The position numbers and the translations under genes were made by a program. From Stenopsyche tienmushanensis (Eukaryota > Arthropoda > Insecta > Trichoptera > Stenopsychidae), in contig WACJ01000523.1 of assembly GCA_008973525.1 (NCBI GenBank), positions 992,001 through 1,056,000 of the forward strand: a DNA stretch of 64,000 nt. Reading direction: 5' to 3'. The notes below the pieces were generated by a model, which was not told the origin of the DNA, did no database searches, and was given only the letters and a program-made list of their open reading frames with translations. The first letter of the stretch is position 1; every line of letters begins with the position of its first letter. Of the stretch, positions 36,481-48,639 are shown in pieces.

Positions 36481-37980
36481 CGCCCAAAAAAAGGTCTTCG
36501 GTCGTCAACTCCTGAATGTGATCTTCCACAAAGTCATTGAAATAATTGCTATCCACCCTTAGCTTTCATAATATTTGCTAAATACGTCGTGTTCAATAAA
36601 ACTGCTTTTTCTTTTTCCTTATGTTCTCTTTATGACTCTTTCTTGTGCCTTATCCAACATCTTGAGACAGGACACAATGTGAAATTGCAAAGCCGCTGTT
36701 GATCTGTGCAAATGCAATTCGCGCCCAAGACGACTGGTCGGATCTTAAGACTTTATTCACTCAGGGCTGACTCAATATGACTATCCTCCTCTCTTTTATA
36801 CACGGTACACATTGTTAATTTCAAACAAGATCCAATCCGCATTCTTAGTACCCAAACTATTGGAAATTGTACCTGTAGGGAAGGAATTTTTAATATATTT
36901 TTTTAATGGGTACAACATGAAATCCTTTTAATAGGCAAGGTTCGCAAGCCAAAGATTATTGTTGTACACATAACCAAATATGGGTAGCCAAGCTGGGCGG
37001 AGCCAGATGGGAGAGCTAATGTGATGTATAATTCAGCCGTTTGGAGGAAGTACGCAGCCATCATGGCTCGGCTTTACAGCATACACGATTTGTTATTGCC
37101 GATTACCAACCGGCATGTGGAAAATGCTATTACAGCTTACCCTCAAACGACCGCCGAGCTCCTCAATATCACTGCTAAAATATTCAATGCGAAATGCTTT
37201 CAAAAACCAAAGAGACGTGTCATTTCTATAAATCTACAGCGTCAATGCAATAACAGATAATGGACAGCTTTTGAGCTGTTGGCTCGTTCTGATAAAATAA
37301 CGGGAATGTTCTTATTCGAGAAATTGCTAATCTTGCTTAAGTGAATTGCCACAAAAATAGTACATTTTTGCTTTCTATTCAATTTAATTTACAGTTCAAA
37401 CATCTTCATTTTGTTAAAAATACTTGGCTTGTTGATTTCCAAAAACCGATTTTGAAAACCTGGTTTTTAGGCGAACAATTATATAAATCATTAACCCAAA
37501 TTTATCGACTAATAATATGTAAATGACATAATGAACTGATTTCAGGTGTATTGTTTATGTTTATGCAAAGAAACGACTGAATATTGTGTGCTATCGACGG
37601 TGTTTATTTATTTATATACAAGCTTCATACACGCTGCGACGGTCCTGACAGATAAATGGATTTGTACGGATGATAAATGGCGGACATACAAATATGGCAT
37701 TTAAGTTTATGATGATTTAAATTTAGCTCACTACTCAAAGGGTTAACAAGGATGTATCCTAATCTAGCGGCATAAATACACTTTGAAGAAGGGTGTTAAG
37801 AAATAGTTCAAAAAAAATTTCGTATAATGCTTTTGATATTGAATAAAATTCGAATAATTTTAATATATCCATTATTTTATATTTCCTGAAACCGAAAACC
37901 GGTTTTGAAGAATGTCGATTTTTGTATAAGTCCTAACCCGTACGTCACCGAAACGCAAGGTCTGCTCAAAACATCACTGC
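36480..37980. other. Interval with no recognisable gene; one short repeat
   Basis: The string TTTATATACAAGCTTCATAC at 37,609-37,628 and its surroundings recur at 40,885-40,960. A 79-codon frame at 37,021-37,260 has no recognisable motif. No gene seen. Confidence 0.45.
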
Positions 37981-37984
37981 TGTG

Positions 37985-38430
37985 CATGAGAGTGTACGGC
38001 AATCAATTTCTCATCGTCCACAAGAATTTAGCCTTTCTATGACTTCAACTTGACGAATTTTGCATCAAGACTTCATCCATATAAAATCTAACTAATCCAG
38101 GAACTTGAGGTAAATGACCATAAACAACGCTGTGTTCGCTGATTGGGCTTTGGAACAGTTGGAAATTAACCCAAATTTCGCCAAAAAAATCATCTTTGGC
38201 GACAAAGTCCATTGGATGAATGAATATGTAAACAAGCAAAATTTTAGCTTTAACTAGATGATATGGATATCGACGATATGTAGTTTTAATAAGACGGCGC
38301 TATGTGCTACACAGCGCATACCACGATGGGCATTCAGCACGAGTGATTTATACGATAAAGTCTTTGAAATGTGGACCTCCGAATACTCACCACCAAGCAA
38401 AGCCGTGGCAGACAATTTAACGACGTTATA
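37985..38430 (+). pseudogene. Tc1/mariner (IS630 superfamily) transposase relic
   Basis: Plus-strand blocks in broken frames: RRVFADWALEQLE-like (here NAVFADWALEQLEINPNFAK), KIIFGDKVHWMNEYVNKQNF carrying the second catalytic Asp region, and a block near 38,270-38,320 corresponding to the QDGAxCHTA third catalytic region. This form is common in insect genomes. Frameshifts and stops make it non-functional. Confidence 0.75.
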
Positions 38431-39860
38431 TTCCATACTTAATGCCATAAAATATTCTTTTAAATACATTTTTAAAAATAGTGGATATCTCATACACAAC
38501 TTGTTTTATTTAAATTTGAAGATCGAGCATCCTTATTGTAAGTCTCTATAGCTGTACATCTATGAAAGAGATCTATTTGCTCTACTACTTATTCAACTAA
38601 TAATCTAGCAAGTAGTGTATACACATGACTCGTTTCTGTAATGGTCTGGAACGAAATAAAATTAACAGAGTGCATTCATTGGTGTCAGACACTTTAAATA
38701 GCTACGAAAAGCACCCATTGAAGGAAAAGACACCCACTCTCAATCTTAGGGAGCTTCCAAATAATTCATCCATATATCGCATTGTCGACGATTAAAATAA
38801 TTGGCAGATAGATTGATCTAATTCCAACTTCATGAATGTTGCGAGAAAAGAATTTGGTCGCCTTCCAAACGACCATAAATATGTCAATCGTCCTTTTGAT
38901 AGATATCGTTTTGGTGAAATTACAACATCCAATCACGATAGAGATAAAATAAATAAGTCACTTCTCTCGCGTACAATAAACACAAAAAGAAACTATTCGT
39001 TCGTGAAAGATAAAAATAATAAAACAATGTGCGCACAAAACTAATTTTCTGCGGAAAATCGTGCGGAAAAAAAGAAACAAACAGGCCGAAAAGGTCATTT
39101 AGCAAATAGCCTTGTGGCGATTTTGCAAAAATAAACTTTTTTTTCTCATGCTGGCAACACTCTCGCGCCGCCATTGCAGACCCCTGGCTCCCAAACGGAC
39201 GATTATTTAAATCGAATATTATACCACAAATATATTAATCATTTTAATCGCACATTAATGATGAATTCATACGTATTTAAACAAATGTCTCTATAAATCA
39301 TATTAAATCTATTATTTGATGGACGCGCAAGGATAGTTTTTGAGGCCAATGAAAAGCAATTGAGACACTCGGGGTTAATATTCGACGCGGTTAGATTTGC
39401 GAATCGGAAAAATGAAAAACCTTTTGTATCAAATTACCGCGGACGGTGGCATGAGGGCGATGGCGGGAGAAGGGTGATGGGATATGGGGAAACCCCCGGG
39501 AAACTCATCAGGCTAAAAGCTTTCATTTAAGTGACGCTGCATGGTGGCTTCTTATCAACTATGGATGAGAGGCCAACAAGCCAAGACTTTTTCCAAAAAA
39601 GAAGCAATCGCCCTAAAATACAAATATTATTTTTAATTTACCCATTTAATATGGCTTAATATAAAATTGATTGCGCTTTAATTGTATAAGCACAAGGGTC
39701 TATTTTTTATCATTATTAACGCCGTAAATACCGCGCGCACGGATATATGCTTTTCATCACTTCAACTTGATATACATATTTTTTTACTGTAATTTATTTA
39801 TTTAAAATACTGTATACAAATGTCACCATATTATCAAAATTAAAATTAAACAATTTTTAA
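38430..39860. other. Interval with no recognisable gene
   Basis: AT-rich with unremarkable small frames. There is a GC-richer patch at 39,430-39,560 and nothing assignable. Confidence 0.45.
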
Positions 39861-39867
39861 ATGAATA

Positions 39868-40851
39868 TGTAACGTTGATCCGGGAACGCTCTCGGGGGCA
39901 GCGTTCTTCTATTGGGCCGTGATATTGCTGGACGAATGGATGGAAATAGATGGGCGTCGAATAGAAAGACTCTTCTCTAAATAACTATTTATTCCACACG
40001 AGAGAGAGAGCGAGAGATCTGGCTGCATGAGGGACGACCTTCCGCAGCCAAGGCTAACCGACGACTCTTCCGACTCCCACCTCCTGCACGTCACTACCCT
40101 ACCGGCAACGGTGCACGCGCAAAAGACGGGCCATCGGTATGCAGGTGCAATGTCTCTGCAGGGCGCTGTTAAAATAACCAATAAGCATCAAGTCAATATC
40201 CTTTCGTTTAATAAATTCAGAGGCCCCATCATCGCCCAGAAGTTTGCGCCCCTTATAGCAATTCCACGTGGTCGTTGGTGCACATGGTTAGTTGGAAGCC
40301 GGCAGATCTTCGGCTTTCCAAACTTCTTTTCAGTATGTGCACCAGCGTGCGTCGAGCCTGATGAAGCCGACACACCATCCACATCGTCGTTCCCATCCAG
40401 AACGGTTTATCATTCACGATCCGCCGATTCTGACACCAATGAACATGCTCGTCGAGATAGTCGTGCTTGCACGCGGGTCCATTTTACTTTCGGATCGTTA
40501 TATAGTCAGCTGGATGGAAGTGGATGGGGCGTCGAATAGAAAGTCTTCATTAATCACGAGAGAGAGATCTGGCCACAAGAAGAACGATCTTCCGCAATCA
40601 AGGCTATCCGACGATGACTCTTACGACTTCCACCTCCTGGACATCACCGTAGAACCAACAACGATGCATGCGCAAGAAGCGATCGATGTTGATCCTTCAG
40701 ACACAATGTCTCCGAAAATGGCACTATTAAATTGACACATTACGCCTAAAGAGAGACGGAAGATGTCGCCGTTAATCTGGCGAATTAAATCTGCGCAGAT
40801 TAATAGCGCTATTGCATGGGGATGATAATTAGCCCGTGCTACAATATCATT
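39868..40851 (-). mobile_element. LTR retrotransposon remnant with both LTRs and a much reduced interior
   Basis: On the minus strand the order is: LTR (40,441-40,851; TGTAGC... start), primer-site-like TTGGTGTCAGAATC (about 40,427-40,440), an interior of about 240 bp with a short frame (40,188-40,382, ATG...RPRGIAIRGANFW), and a second, diverged LTR-like block (39,868-40,180). Shared LTR strings include GAGAGAGATCTGGC and CTTCCGCA(G/A)..AAGGCTA. No reverse transcriptase is present, so it is an internally deleted copy. Confidence 0.65.
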
Positions 40852-42360
40852 ATATGAACCAAAATATCAATAGTGTTTAGGTTCATTTATTTATATACAA
40901 GCTTTATTCACGCTGCGCGGTCCTGAGAGAAAAGTGGATTTGTGGATGGAATAGTGACGTATTAAAATTGATTTATTTCTTCAGCGTATATTTTTACTAA
41001 TTCAGTTTTTGAATGACATTCAGAACCAATTGGGGATTTTTATGATTGGGTAATTTTGCAAATATTCTCGCCGTATGAATAAAACAATTGGTACGTCCGC
41101 TTGGATAGGGTGTACACTAGAATTTAGCAATATTCCAAGATTAGTTTCTGTCGGTTTGGTAAGCAGTTTGTTATGGGTTGTCGTCTGAGCTGAGATGTCG
41201 AGCCGCTAATGACATCTAGTAGCGACACATACAACTACTGCCTGACGGTAATCTCGCATTAACATTACTCCTTACTCCTTACTCCTAACTACTTGCTCCT
41301 TACTCCTACTTCTGCACATAACAAATCTAAACGTCCACTTATATTAATGCGGTCCTGGAACAAAGCCATCTTCGACCCCATCGCATTTGTTTGTTACGGA
41401 GATCATAACTTGTGCTCGTATCATTTACCGAAATTCTCCATTCCATGATCGATATTTTTTCTCATCTTTACTTCAGTTCCAATTCTGCTCGGTGTTGAGA
41501 AATATGCGAAAAACTAATCAAAGCAAAAACGTGTCAACAATTTGTTACATATCAATATAAACCTAAATTTTCATCGTATTTCGCCACAATTTGACCAATT
41601 TTTCAAGTAAATTTACAAAAAAAGATTTATATGATCTTATTATGTTTATTTCATTGATATTATAACAATATTAAGCTATAAACGCGACCATAACATAAAA
41701 GCGTCCAAGAACACGTCCCCACAGGCCATGTGCGTCTATAGCCGCACACCGCATATTTTAAATTCTGATTGCTATATTCCTAAATTTTATTCATTAGTGA
41801 CATCTCTGGATACGTCCAGAAAACGCGGTAGTTCAATTTGGTATGAGTTTAAGTTATGTTTATTTAGTGGCAGGGTTTATATGCAAGAAATTCACATGTG
41901 CGAAAATAAAAAAAAATCATTAAAATATGAAATAATTGAATATAAATATACTTTTTTTGTAATAATAAAAATAATAATTTATTCTTTAACTTCAGCTTAA
42001 ATAAATTTGGAATTATTATTATTTCTGATTGATCGTCTCGATTTAGGATTAGCCTGATTTTCTGGATCTGAAGACGGCTAAGAATATCAATAAAATCATG
42101 CAAAGACGCCTATGAATGAGTGAATTTGCAACAATAATTAAAATATCATTTAAAAATAATTATAATTCTAGCCTAATTTTATTATAAGTGGAAGGCAAAT
42201 AATACTCAAATCGATTCAAACTTTAAATTTCATAATTTGTCTGTAAACAACACAAATGCGTTGTTAGCTAAAAGATGTGGCTGTGTGTTGTGTAATATAT
42301 AATAAAATAGACTTGCTACTAATGTAGTGATTGGTTTATACTACATATAGGCATACACAC
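40852..42360. other. Interval with no recognisable gene
   Basis: AT-rich with short frames only, apart from the 7-bp tandem repeat and the short repeat at 40,885-40,960. Confidence 0.45.
41264..41313. repeat. Imperfect 7-bp tandem repeat (TTACTCC)
   Basis: About seven units of TTACTCC with variants TAACTAC and TTGCTCC. A minisatellite-like tract with no gene nearby. Confidence 0.85.
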
Positions 42361-43574
42361 TAGGGAATTCAATCCCGAGCCAAAATTTCGATCCCGGGAT
42401 TCCGGGATTGCGTTAGAACATCTCGGGACCAGTCCCGGGATCCCGGGACCGGGATTTTCACACTCGTTGAAGGTATCGTCATCACATATTTAAATGCTAG
42501 TTCGAGTTGATGACCGCGTGATTTCTTATTTTCGTATAACACCATCATTATGACTGATAAAATTCCTTTCTGCTGAGACACGGACTAAAACTCGCAAAAC
42601 TCCCGATTTCCCGACAAATTATTTATTTCCATCGCTGCAGATGAATACTTATATATTAAAATACTTTGATGTGATTTGTAATTATATTACGGAGGAATAC
42701 AAACAATCTGAAGCCTGTATCTATTATATTTCATATCGATATTCCCATTATTAGAGTCGAGGTGTAGTAAATACATCACCGGTAGGAAAAGGTTAATATG
42801 TATAACAATTTGAAAAACATATATGTACTGTATATATGTATATATAGATTAGACAGTTACTGCTCCTATACGTCGCCTAAGCTCGCCAATTAGTAGTTAC
42901 ACCATTGTTACCAAGCGTCCAGATGTCGACGGGAATATCTCGAAGTAATAGCCTTCGTCGTGTTGGTAAGGTGTACGATTTCTGTTAGATAACAATGGAT
43001 ATGGATAGAGAAGAAACGATTCTCCATATTTTTCCTCTCCGACCAAATGTCACAGCATGGTGTTTCACTTTTCGTGATGTTCAAACCAATTTTCCCTACG
43101 ATTCCTATATATAAGTTTCACTTCAAAAAAGTCGTTACATAAATATTAAATATATGTTTAAGCACCACTGACAAACTGTTTGGCAATTGAAACCGCAAAT
43201 TAAAATTATCCGGTAGGCAGGAAACATAAATAAATGTATTATCATTAAAGTGATATAAACGTTTTGTTCTTTGTCTATATTTCCGGTAGCAAAAAAAACG
43301 GTCGAAATTATGATCAAGGACAACCCCCTTTTCCAGCGGGTATAAAAACCTTGTGCGGAGGGCTCAATGTACAGAGGGTGCGGCAGGGAAACTTCTTTAT
43401 TTTAAACGTGCGCCCTGAAACCATAATTATTCCGAGATGGTAATTTTTGATTAAATTTATCAATGTAATTTCATAAATTATTGAAAATCCCAGTCCCGGG
43501 ATCCCGGGACTGATCCCGAGATGATCTAATTCAATCCCGGGTATCTTAACTTTAGCTCGCGATTGGATTCCCTA
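42361..43574. mobile_element. hAT-like element with roughly 95-bp GC-rich terminal inverted repeats
   Basis: The left end (42,361-42,459) and right end (43,483-43,574) are imperfect complements: TAGGGAATTCAATCCCG versus TAGGGAATCCAATCGCG on the other strand, and a shared CAGTCCCGGGATCCCGGGAC core. The interior of about 1 kb is AT-rich, carries no recognisable transposase and contains an inverted copy of the repeat at 30,500. Matching 8-bp flanks were not found. TAGGG...ATCCCGGGA ends are typical of some hAT families. Confidence 0.75.
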
Positions 43575-44699
43575 GACGTGAGGAAAGGAACTGGCGGGAG
43601 AGTTCTTCGAGGAGGGTATAAAGAAGTTTGTACCACGACTAGCCACGTGCATCGAATGAGATGGTGATTATGTGGAAAAATAGTCAACAAGTGTATCTTG
43701 TATTTATTTTCAAATACACTTTTTTCTAAAAAAAAATATAAAAATCTAGTACACTTACTTTCAGAATATGCCTTATAAACCTAAATAAGCCGATATTTTC
43801 GAACCGGTTCAGTACAGATTTTCGTTTCGGCAAAAATCACAGTTTTTCAGGGTTTCGATTTCACAGTGTGTGTGTTTTTCACCATTAAAATGTAATAGAC
43901 GAATATAATCTGTATATTTTACATAAATGCGAAAACATAATAGAAGTAATTGCGTCAAAAAATTACAAAAAACATAAAGAAAAACGAAATAATGCCGAAA
44001 ATTATCGCGATCGCACTTATTCAAATTTTAAAATTACAAAACAGACCTTCACTTCATATTCATAATTTTGGAAAAGTTCTAATTTATTGCAACTTTGACA
44101 GTATGAAAAGGTTGATTATGCTTTGTCCTTCTTTAACAAGATATTTTATTCGTTCTTTATCTTTAGACAAAATCGTTCAAATCAACATTTGAATAAGTCA
44201 TAGTAAAGTGATAAGATTGTGTAGTGATTTATTTATTATATTTATTCACAACAGATTTCAACATAAGAGCATAATTAAATATGAAATGTAATACATTAAT
44301 AATAAAAGAAAATAAATGCATTAGAATCAAAATATTTAAACAATCTCCCCTTTTACTAAAAACGACAAAATAAAATATAATTAAACTGTATGTATTTCAG
44401 TTTGAAAAATATTGCATTTAATTAGATTTCAAAAAATAATTGCGCATGTTTTTTTTTTAAATTACTGTGAAAATATTCCGTTTTTTTAATTTTTTAAAAG
44501 CATAATATTTTTTTATCAATCCCTTCAGATAATACAGCTTTAAGTATGCCAACAATTAAAGTGTTAAGACTTAATATGTACTTCAATTTAAAAAGGTTAT
44601 AAGTGCCCCCCCTCATTAAAAACGGTCTTATCAATTGATTTAATAAAGGTTCATGTGGTTTTTTTTGTCGCTGCGTCACATCCCTTTTTTTTGACACAA
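43575..44699. other. Interval with no recognisable gene, upstream of the first Rab gene
   Basis: AT-rich with short chance frames. The last 100 bp before 44,800 is likely promoter and 5' UTR. Confidence 0.45.
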
Positions 44700-44706
44700 A
44701 TGCATC

Positions 44707-44799
44707 TGACGTTTGGGGAATATTTCGCCTTCACGGCGCTTCGTCGGGAAAGATTCCTCAAGATACAAGAAAGACCATTGAAATATAAGACGACTCACC
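44707..44799 (+). promoter_or_regulatory. Promoter/5' leader of Rab copy 1
   Basis: TGACGTTTGGGGAAT at 44707-44721 recurs as TGACGTTTGGGAAT at about 51,410 before Rab copy 2. It lies roughly 90 bp upstream of the ATG in both. The shared position suggests a conserved core-promoter or leader element carried along in the duplication. Confidence 0.55.
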
Positions 44800-47379
44800 A
44801 TGGAGACCTTGGAAGGAAAGGTCGTCGTTTTAGGATCGCAAGGTAAATTCAACTGCGTTTTAACGACGCAATTTTAAATGCTGCCAATACGACTTAATCT
44901 CACCATGGATTTATATTTAATTTTAGATAAAATACCGTGATAAATTATAAAATACAGGTAATGCGTCCTGAAGAAGATCGTGATCAACGGGACACAAAAC
45001 AATTACAAAAATAATGGTCCATTTATATTTATTACAAAAAATAATCGATAACTGTCAATTGATCCATTACAAGTTTATTGCATTTATTCGCTCCTAATCT
45101 TCATAATTTTCTGCTTAATAACTCCATGCATCGATTGTAAAGAGGACCTTATCAAAGACTTTGACAGTTAAGTTTCAAGACGCTATTTTCTTGGGACGTG
45201 GCATGAAACTTCAATTCCTACATCTCCATTACCAGCTTAAGCAATCAATGCCTCTAGAAATAAATGTCTAAAAGGCTAATATCATCGACGATATTTTGAA
45301 TATAATTTGCATAATCGACTTGATCGTTCGATAATTCAACATCAAACACCATTCATATACGACTGAGTAACTTTATTCTAAGAATCTGCATTCAACAAGA
45401 TAACAATGAATTGAAGTTGCCCATATACGAATTTAATTACAACAGTATATCTATCCAATAATATTTATGACATTATTCATGTCAGTAAATCATACTCTAC
45501 CACCATAGAGTTTGATATTATTTATTATTTAAATTTTTAATAATTTTATACTTAAATATTAATTCTTCGTCGTGACGCTGGATTTCAATCGGAACTCATT
45601 GGTCACGGGACTATTCTTCAACGCTTTGACCTTAGCGCTTTGTTTAAGATCGGAATGGCCAAGAGTTAACGGTCATTGTAACTGATATAAATTGACCAAT
45701 TATCATTAGGACATTAGATGAGTATTGGCTTAATAATAGCTCGTTACAAAAACAAGGAGTATAACATATTTTTTCATATAGACTGCGCCAAAAATATACA
45801 TTTCAGCATTGTAGCGAGCCATCACCGTCACTGACCTTTCCCAGTGGATGCAAGCTATCCTTTAGTCCAAATTAGCGCTGCCGTACTGTTCATCAGATTG
45901 GGATAAAACTTCGTTCACTTATTGCTAAGGATTGCGCAAGTAACATAAGCATAGTCTAATATATAAAAACCAATGTTTGTTTGTCAACATGTTGTGTCTG
46001 CCTGCAGCCTGCAATAATTCTCTTATCTATTTAAATGTTTGATTGAATTTATTTAAACAAATGTAGGATTTCAATAATTCAAAGCATGATACTGTTAATA
46101 AGAATTCACTTTAAAATCCAAGCATATTAAATATGGACTATATTTTGCAAATACTTGAAATAATAAGCATAACATATATTTTTTAGGAGTCGGCAAAAGC
46201 AGTGTAGTAGTAAGATTCGTAAAGGGAAAGTTTTCAACGAACATATCATCTACAATCGGTGTTGCATTATTCAGCTGCAAAATGAAAATAGGCGATACTG
46301 CCGTTAGATTACAGGTAATTTTAATTTACATTTGAGAATTGAATCGATTTATTTACCCGAGTATTCAATAAAATTTTGATTTTAATGTTTCTGTACTTTA
46401 AAAAAACAGATATGGGATACAGCCGGCCAAGAACGCTTCCAATCCGTGATTCCAATGTACTATAGAGACGCAAATGTAATACTTTATGTATTTGATTTGA
46501 CCGACAAACAAAGTTTTGAATCGGTCAAAATGTGGTATAAAAAGCTGCAAAGGTAATTTATTATTATAATAGAAAATGCGTTAATATTTTAACTTTGTAT
46601 TTTACTACGAGTGATTTTTATTTTTAATAGTAATGTAAAAAAACCGACGGTTTTATCTTTGGTTGGCAATAAAGTAGATTTAGTCGATAAAAGACAAGTA
46701 ACATTCGAAGAAGCGTTACAATATGCTAAATCAATCGGTGCACAGTATCACGAGTCTTCTGCGCTTCATGATCAGGTATTATTTTAATCGACTTTAAACC
46801 GTAACTATATATTATTAGGTGGACCCAAAAATATTCGAATATTTTGTTAAAAAAAGCTCAAATCTCTTCATTATTCAACACGTTTTTGTAAAAACATTCC
46901 GACTCGGAAGCAAGATTTTAAGAAGTTACCCATCCTACATACAAAGATGTTTCCGTCACTGCGTCTGGAGATAAACCGAGCTCAAACATAAGGTTTTTCA
47001 TAGGGTCAAAATTTTCGAATACTTTCGGGTTTGCCTGATATGTTATATATGTTATATATATGATTATAATTCTTTTAATTTTATAAAGGCCATTGATCAA
47101 GTTTTTCTAAATGCTGCTACAGAGTTCGTAAAACTCTCTAGGGGTACGAATTACAAACGTCACAGTGGTACACTTACTTGGACAGGTAAAGCATAATCTA
47201 TTGTAAATATAGAAATTAGAAACATTAAAATAAAATATATATAACCATATGATTTCAATTGAATTTAAGCTAATTCTACAAGTCTCAATGCTACTGATAT
47301 AGGCAAAACAGAGAAAGCTCCATGGAGTATTGAAAACATAGCTCATGGAGATCCCGTAAAACATTGCATGTGTTGTTAA
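44800..47379 (+). CDS. Rab small GTPase (Rab5/21/22/31-like), tandem copy 1, six exons, 221 aa
   Basis: Exons: 44800-44842, 46187-46314, 46410-46552, 46631-46775, 47089-47185, 47270-47379. All introns are GT-AG and phases match copy 2 exactly. The ATG has a good context (CTCACCATGG). Visible GTPase motifs: P-loop GSQGVGKS (residues 12-19), switch-I Thr37 in SSTIG, WDTAGQE (59-65), NKVD (118-121), and SSAL (147-150) where most Rabs have SAK. The tail ends CMCC, a double-Cys geranylgeranylation signal, so the protein should cycle on membranes of the endocytic type. The exact Rab subclass is not certain. Relative to copy 2 it differs in the switch regions (SSTIGVALF, IPMYYRDANVILYVFDLT) and has a tail 10 residues shorter. 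No stop or frameshift is present. Confidence 0.93.
46817..47036. mobile_element. Small TIR element inside intron 4 of Rab copy 1
   Basis: AGGTGGACCCAAAAATATTC at the left and the complement of AGGCAAACCCGAAAGTATTC at the right form terminal inverted repeats of about 29 bp around a 220-bp body. This explains why intron 4 is 313 bp here but 77 bp in copy 2. No target duplication is clear. Confidence 0.72.
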
Positions 47380-47498
47380 GCCGCAAAAAAACTAATTTAT
47401 TTTATTTTTTCACTCAATATGATTAGTATATATAGATTAAATATACTGTATATACTTTTATTAGTACAATTATAATTCATAAACGTAAATCTATTGTA

Positions 47499-47695
47499 CA
47501 GTCAACCCTTCTATAGCGTCAAGATAGGAACCAAACAAAACGTTATAGAAAGATAGGCACCCCATACAAAATTTGTAAGTGTTTAGTTTTTTAACAAGTG
47601 CAATTTACTAACATGCGTGGTTGATCTTATATATTTTGCCCGTTGCTTACGTAAAAGATGCCACAAACTAAGTAGATGCTATATAAGGGTTGACT
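47499..47695. mobile_element. pogo/Tigger-like MITE, copy 4 of 4, in the 3' UTR of Rab copy 1
   Basis: Starts CAGTCAACCCTTCTATAGCG after TA (47497-47498) and ends near AAGGGTTGACT (47695). It lies 120 bp after the stop codon and before a block (47779-47802) that is conserved with the 3' UTR of copy 2. It therefore inserted into the transcribed tail or immediate flank after the duplication. Confidence 0.85.
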
Positions 47696-47778
47696 TTATT
47701 GTACATCACTATAATGCTATTAATTTTTCCTATCAAAGGAATGTTATTTATGAAAAAATATACATTTTATTAGACAAA

Positions 47779-47802
47779 GGGACCAAAATTGTGATATTTG
47801 AT
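47779..47802 (+). promoter_or_regulatory. 3' UTR block conserved between the two Rab copies
   Basis: GGGACCAAAATTGTGATATT with a few further bases is repeated at 56,800-56,823 downstream of copy 2. It marks how far the duplicated unit extends and may be a retained 3' UTR element. Confidence 0.6.
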
Positions 47803-48630
47803 ATTTATTCGTTTACAAATGTATAACTAATTTTTTAGCTATATTAATTAATTAACAAATCTTCCGTCACTGCTCTAGCACCGTTAACGAGAGTTCATGC
47901 AGAACTTGAAATTCTTATCTGCGATTTATTAATTATCTTGCTGAAATCCAATTTTATCTTTGTTCTTCTCGTGTTTGTAAATGCACTAAGGTCCTCCAGT
48001 CGGATCTTCTGGCACACAAACATACGTTGTTAGATCTGCAATTCGTCACATTCAAATGAAGGGTCGATTTCAAACTTTATTGATTAAATAGAGGGTGTCT
48101 TGGATCTTTCATTTGTTTGAAACGTTCTTTCTCTGCTGCGATTTCTCGTAATATATTAGGTAGGAAGATACATATATCATGGGATGTATTTCTAGCGGCG
48201 TTGGTTTCAAACACCCTGATATTAAACGGTTCGTCTCATTCAATGTCACATCCGACTATCTGGTATGTTTTAATATGAAGCAGACTAGAGCTGCGTATTC
48301 AGCTGTCGAATAGCATAATGCCAGAGCTGACTTTCTCAGCAGTTTGGAATGTGCCCTAATCAATTTTTAAGGGTATTCTGTTGTGGGTACATCTTTGAAG
48401 CTTCATTCAAATGCTTAATTTCATGATATTTCATAAGACTTGTAATCTTCAAATAGGTTATTCTCACCCCGTATTGTTACCTAATAAGCTGAAAAATACT
48501 TAATATAAATTCATTATGATTTACAACACTTATTAAAACTGACTGACTAAATATTTTTAGGAAGACTCCAACATTATATTTATTAATATCGATAATTAAA
48601 GCGAAAATAATTCTAGTTTTAGTTGTATTC
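47803..48630. other. Interval with no recognisable gene
   Basis: AT-rich with short frames only. Confidence 0.45.
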
Positions 48631-48639
48631 ATAAGATAC

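Noticed and set aside
44800..47379. Rab copy 1 as a pseudogene
   Set aside because: Initially suspected because exon 5 differs from copy 2, but all six exons join in frame with GT-AG sites and the CC prenylation end is kept.
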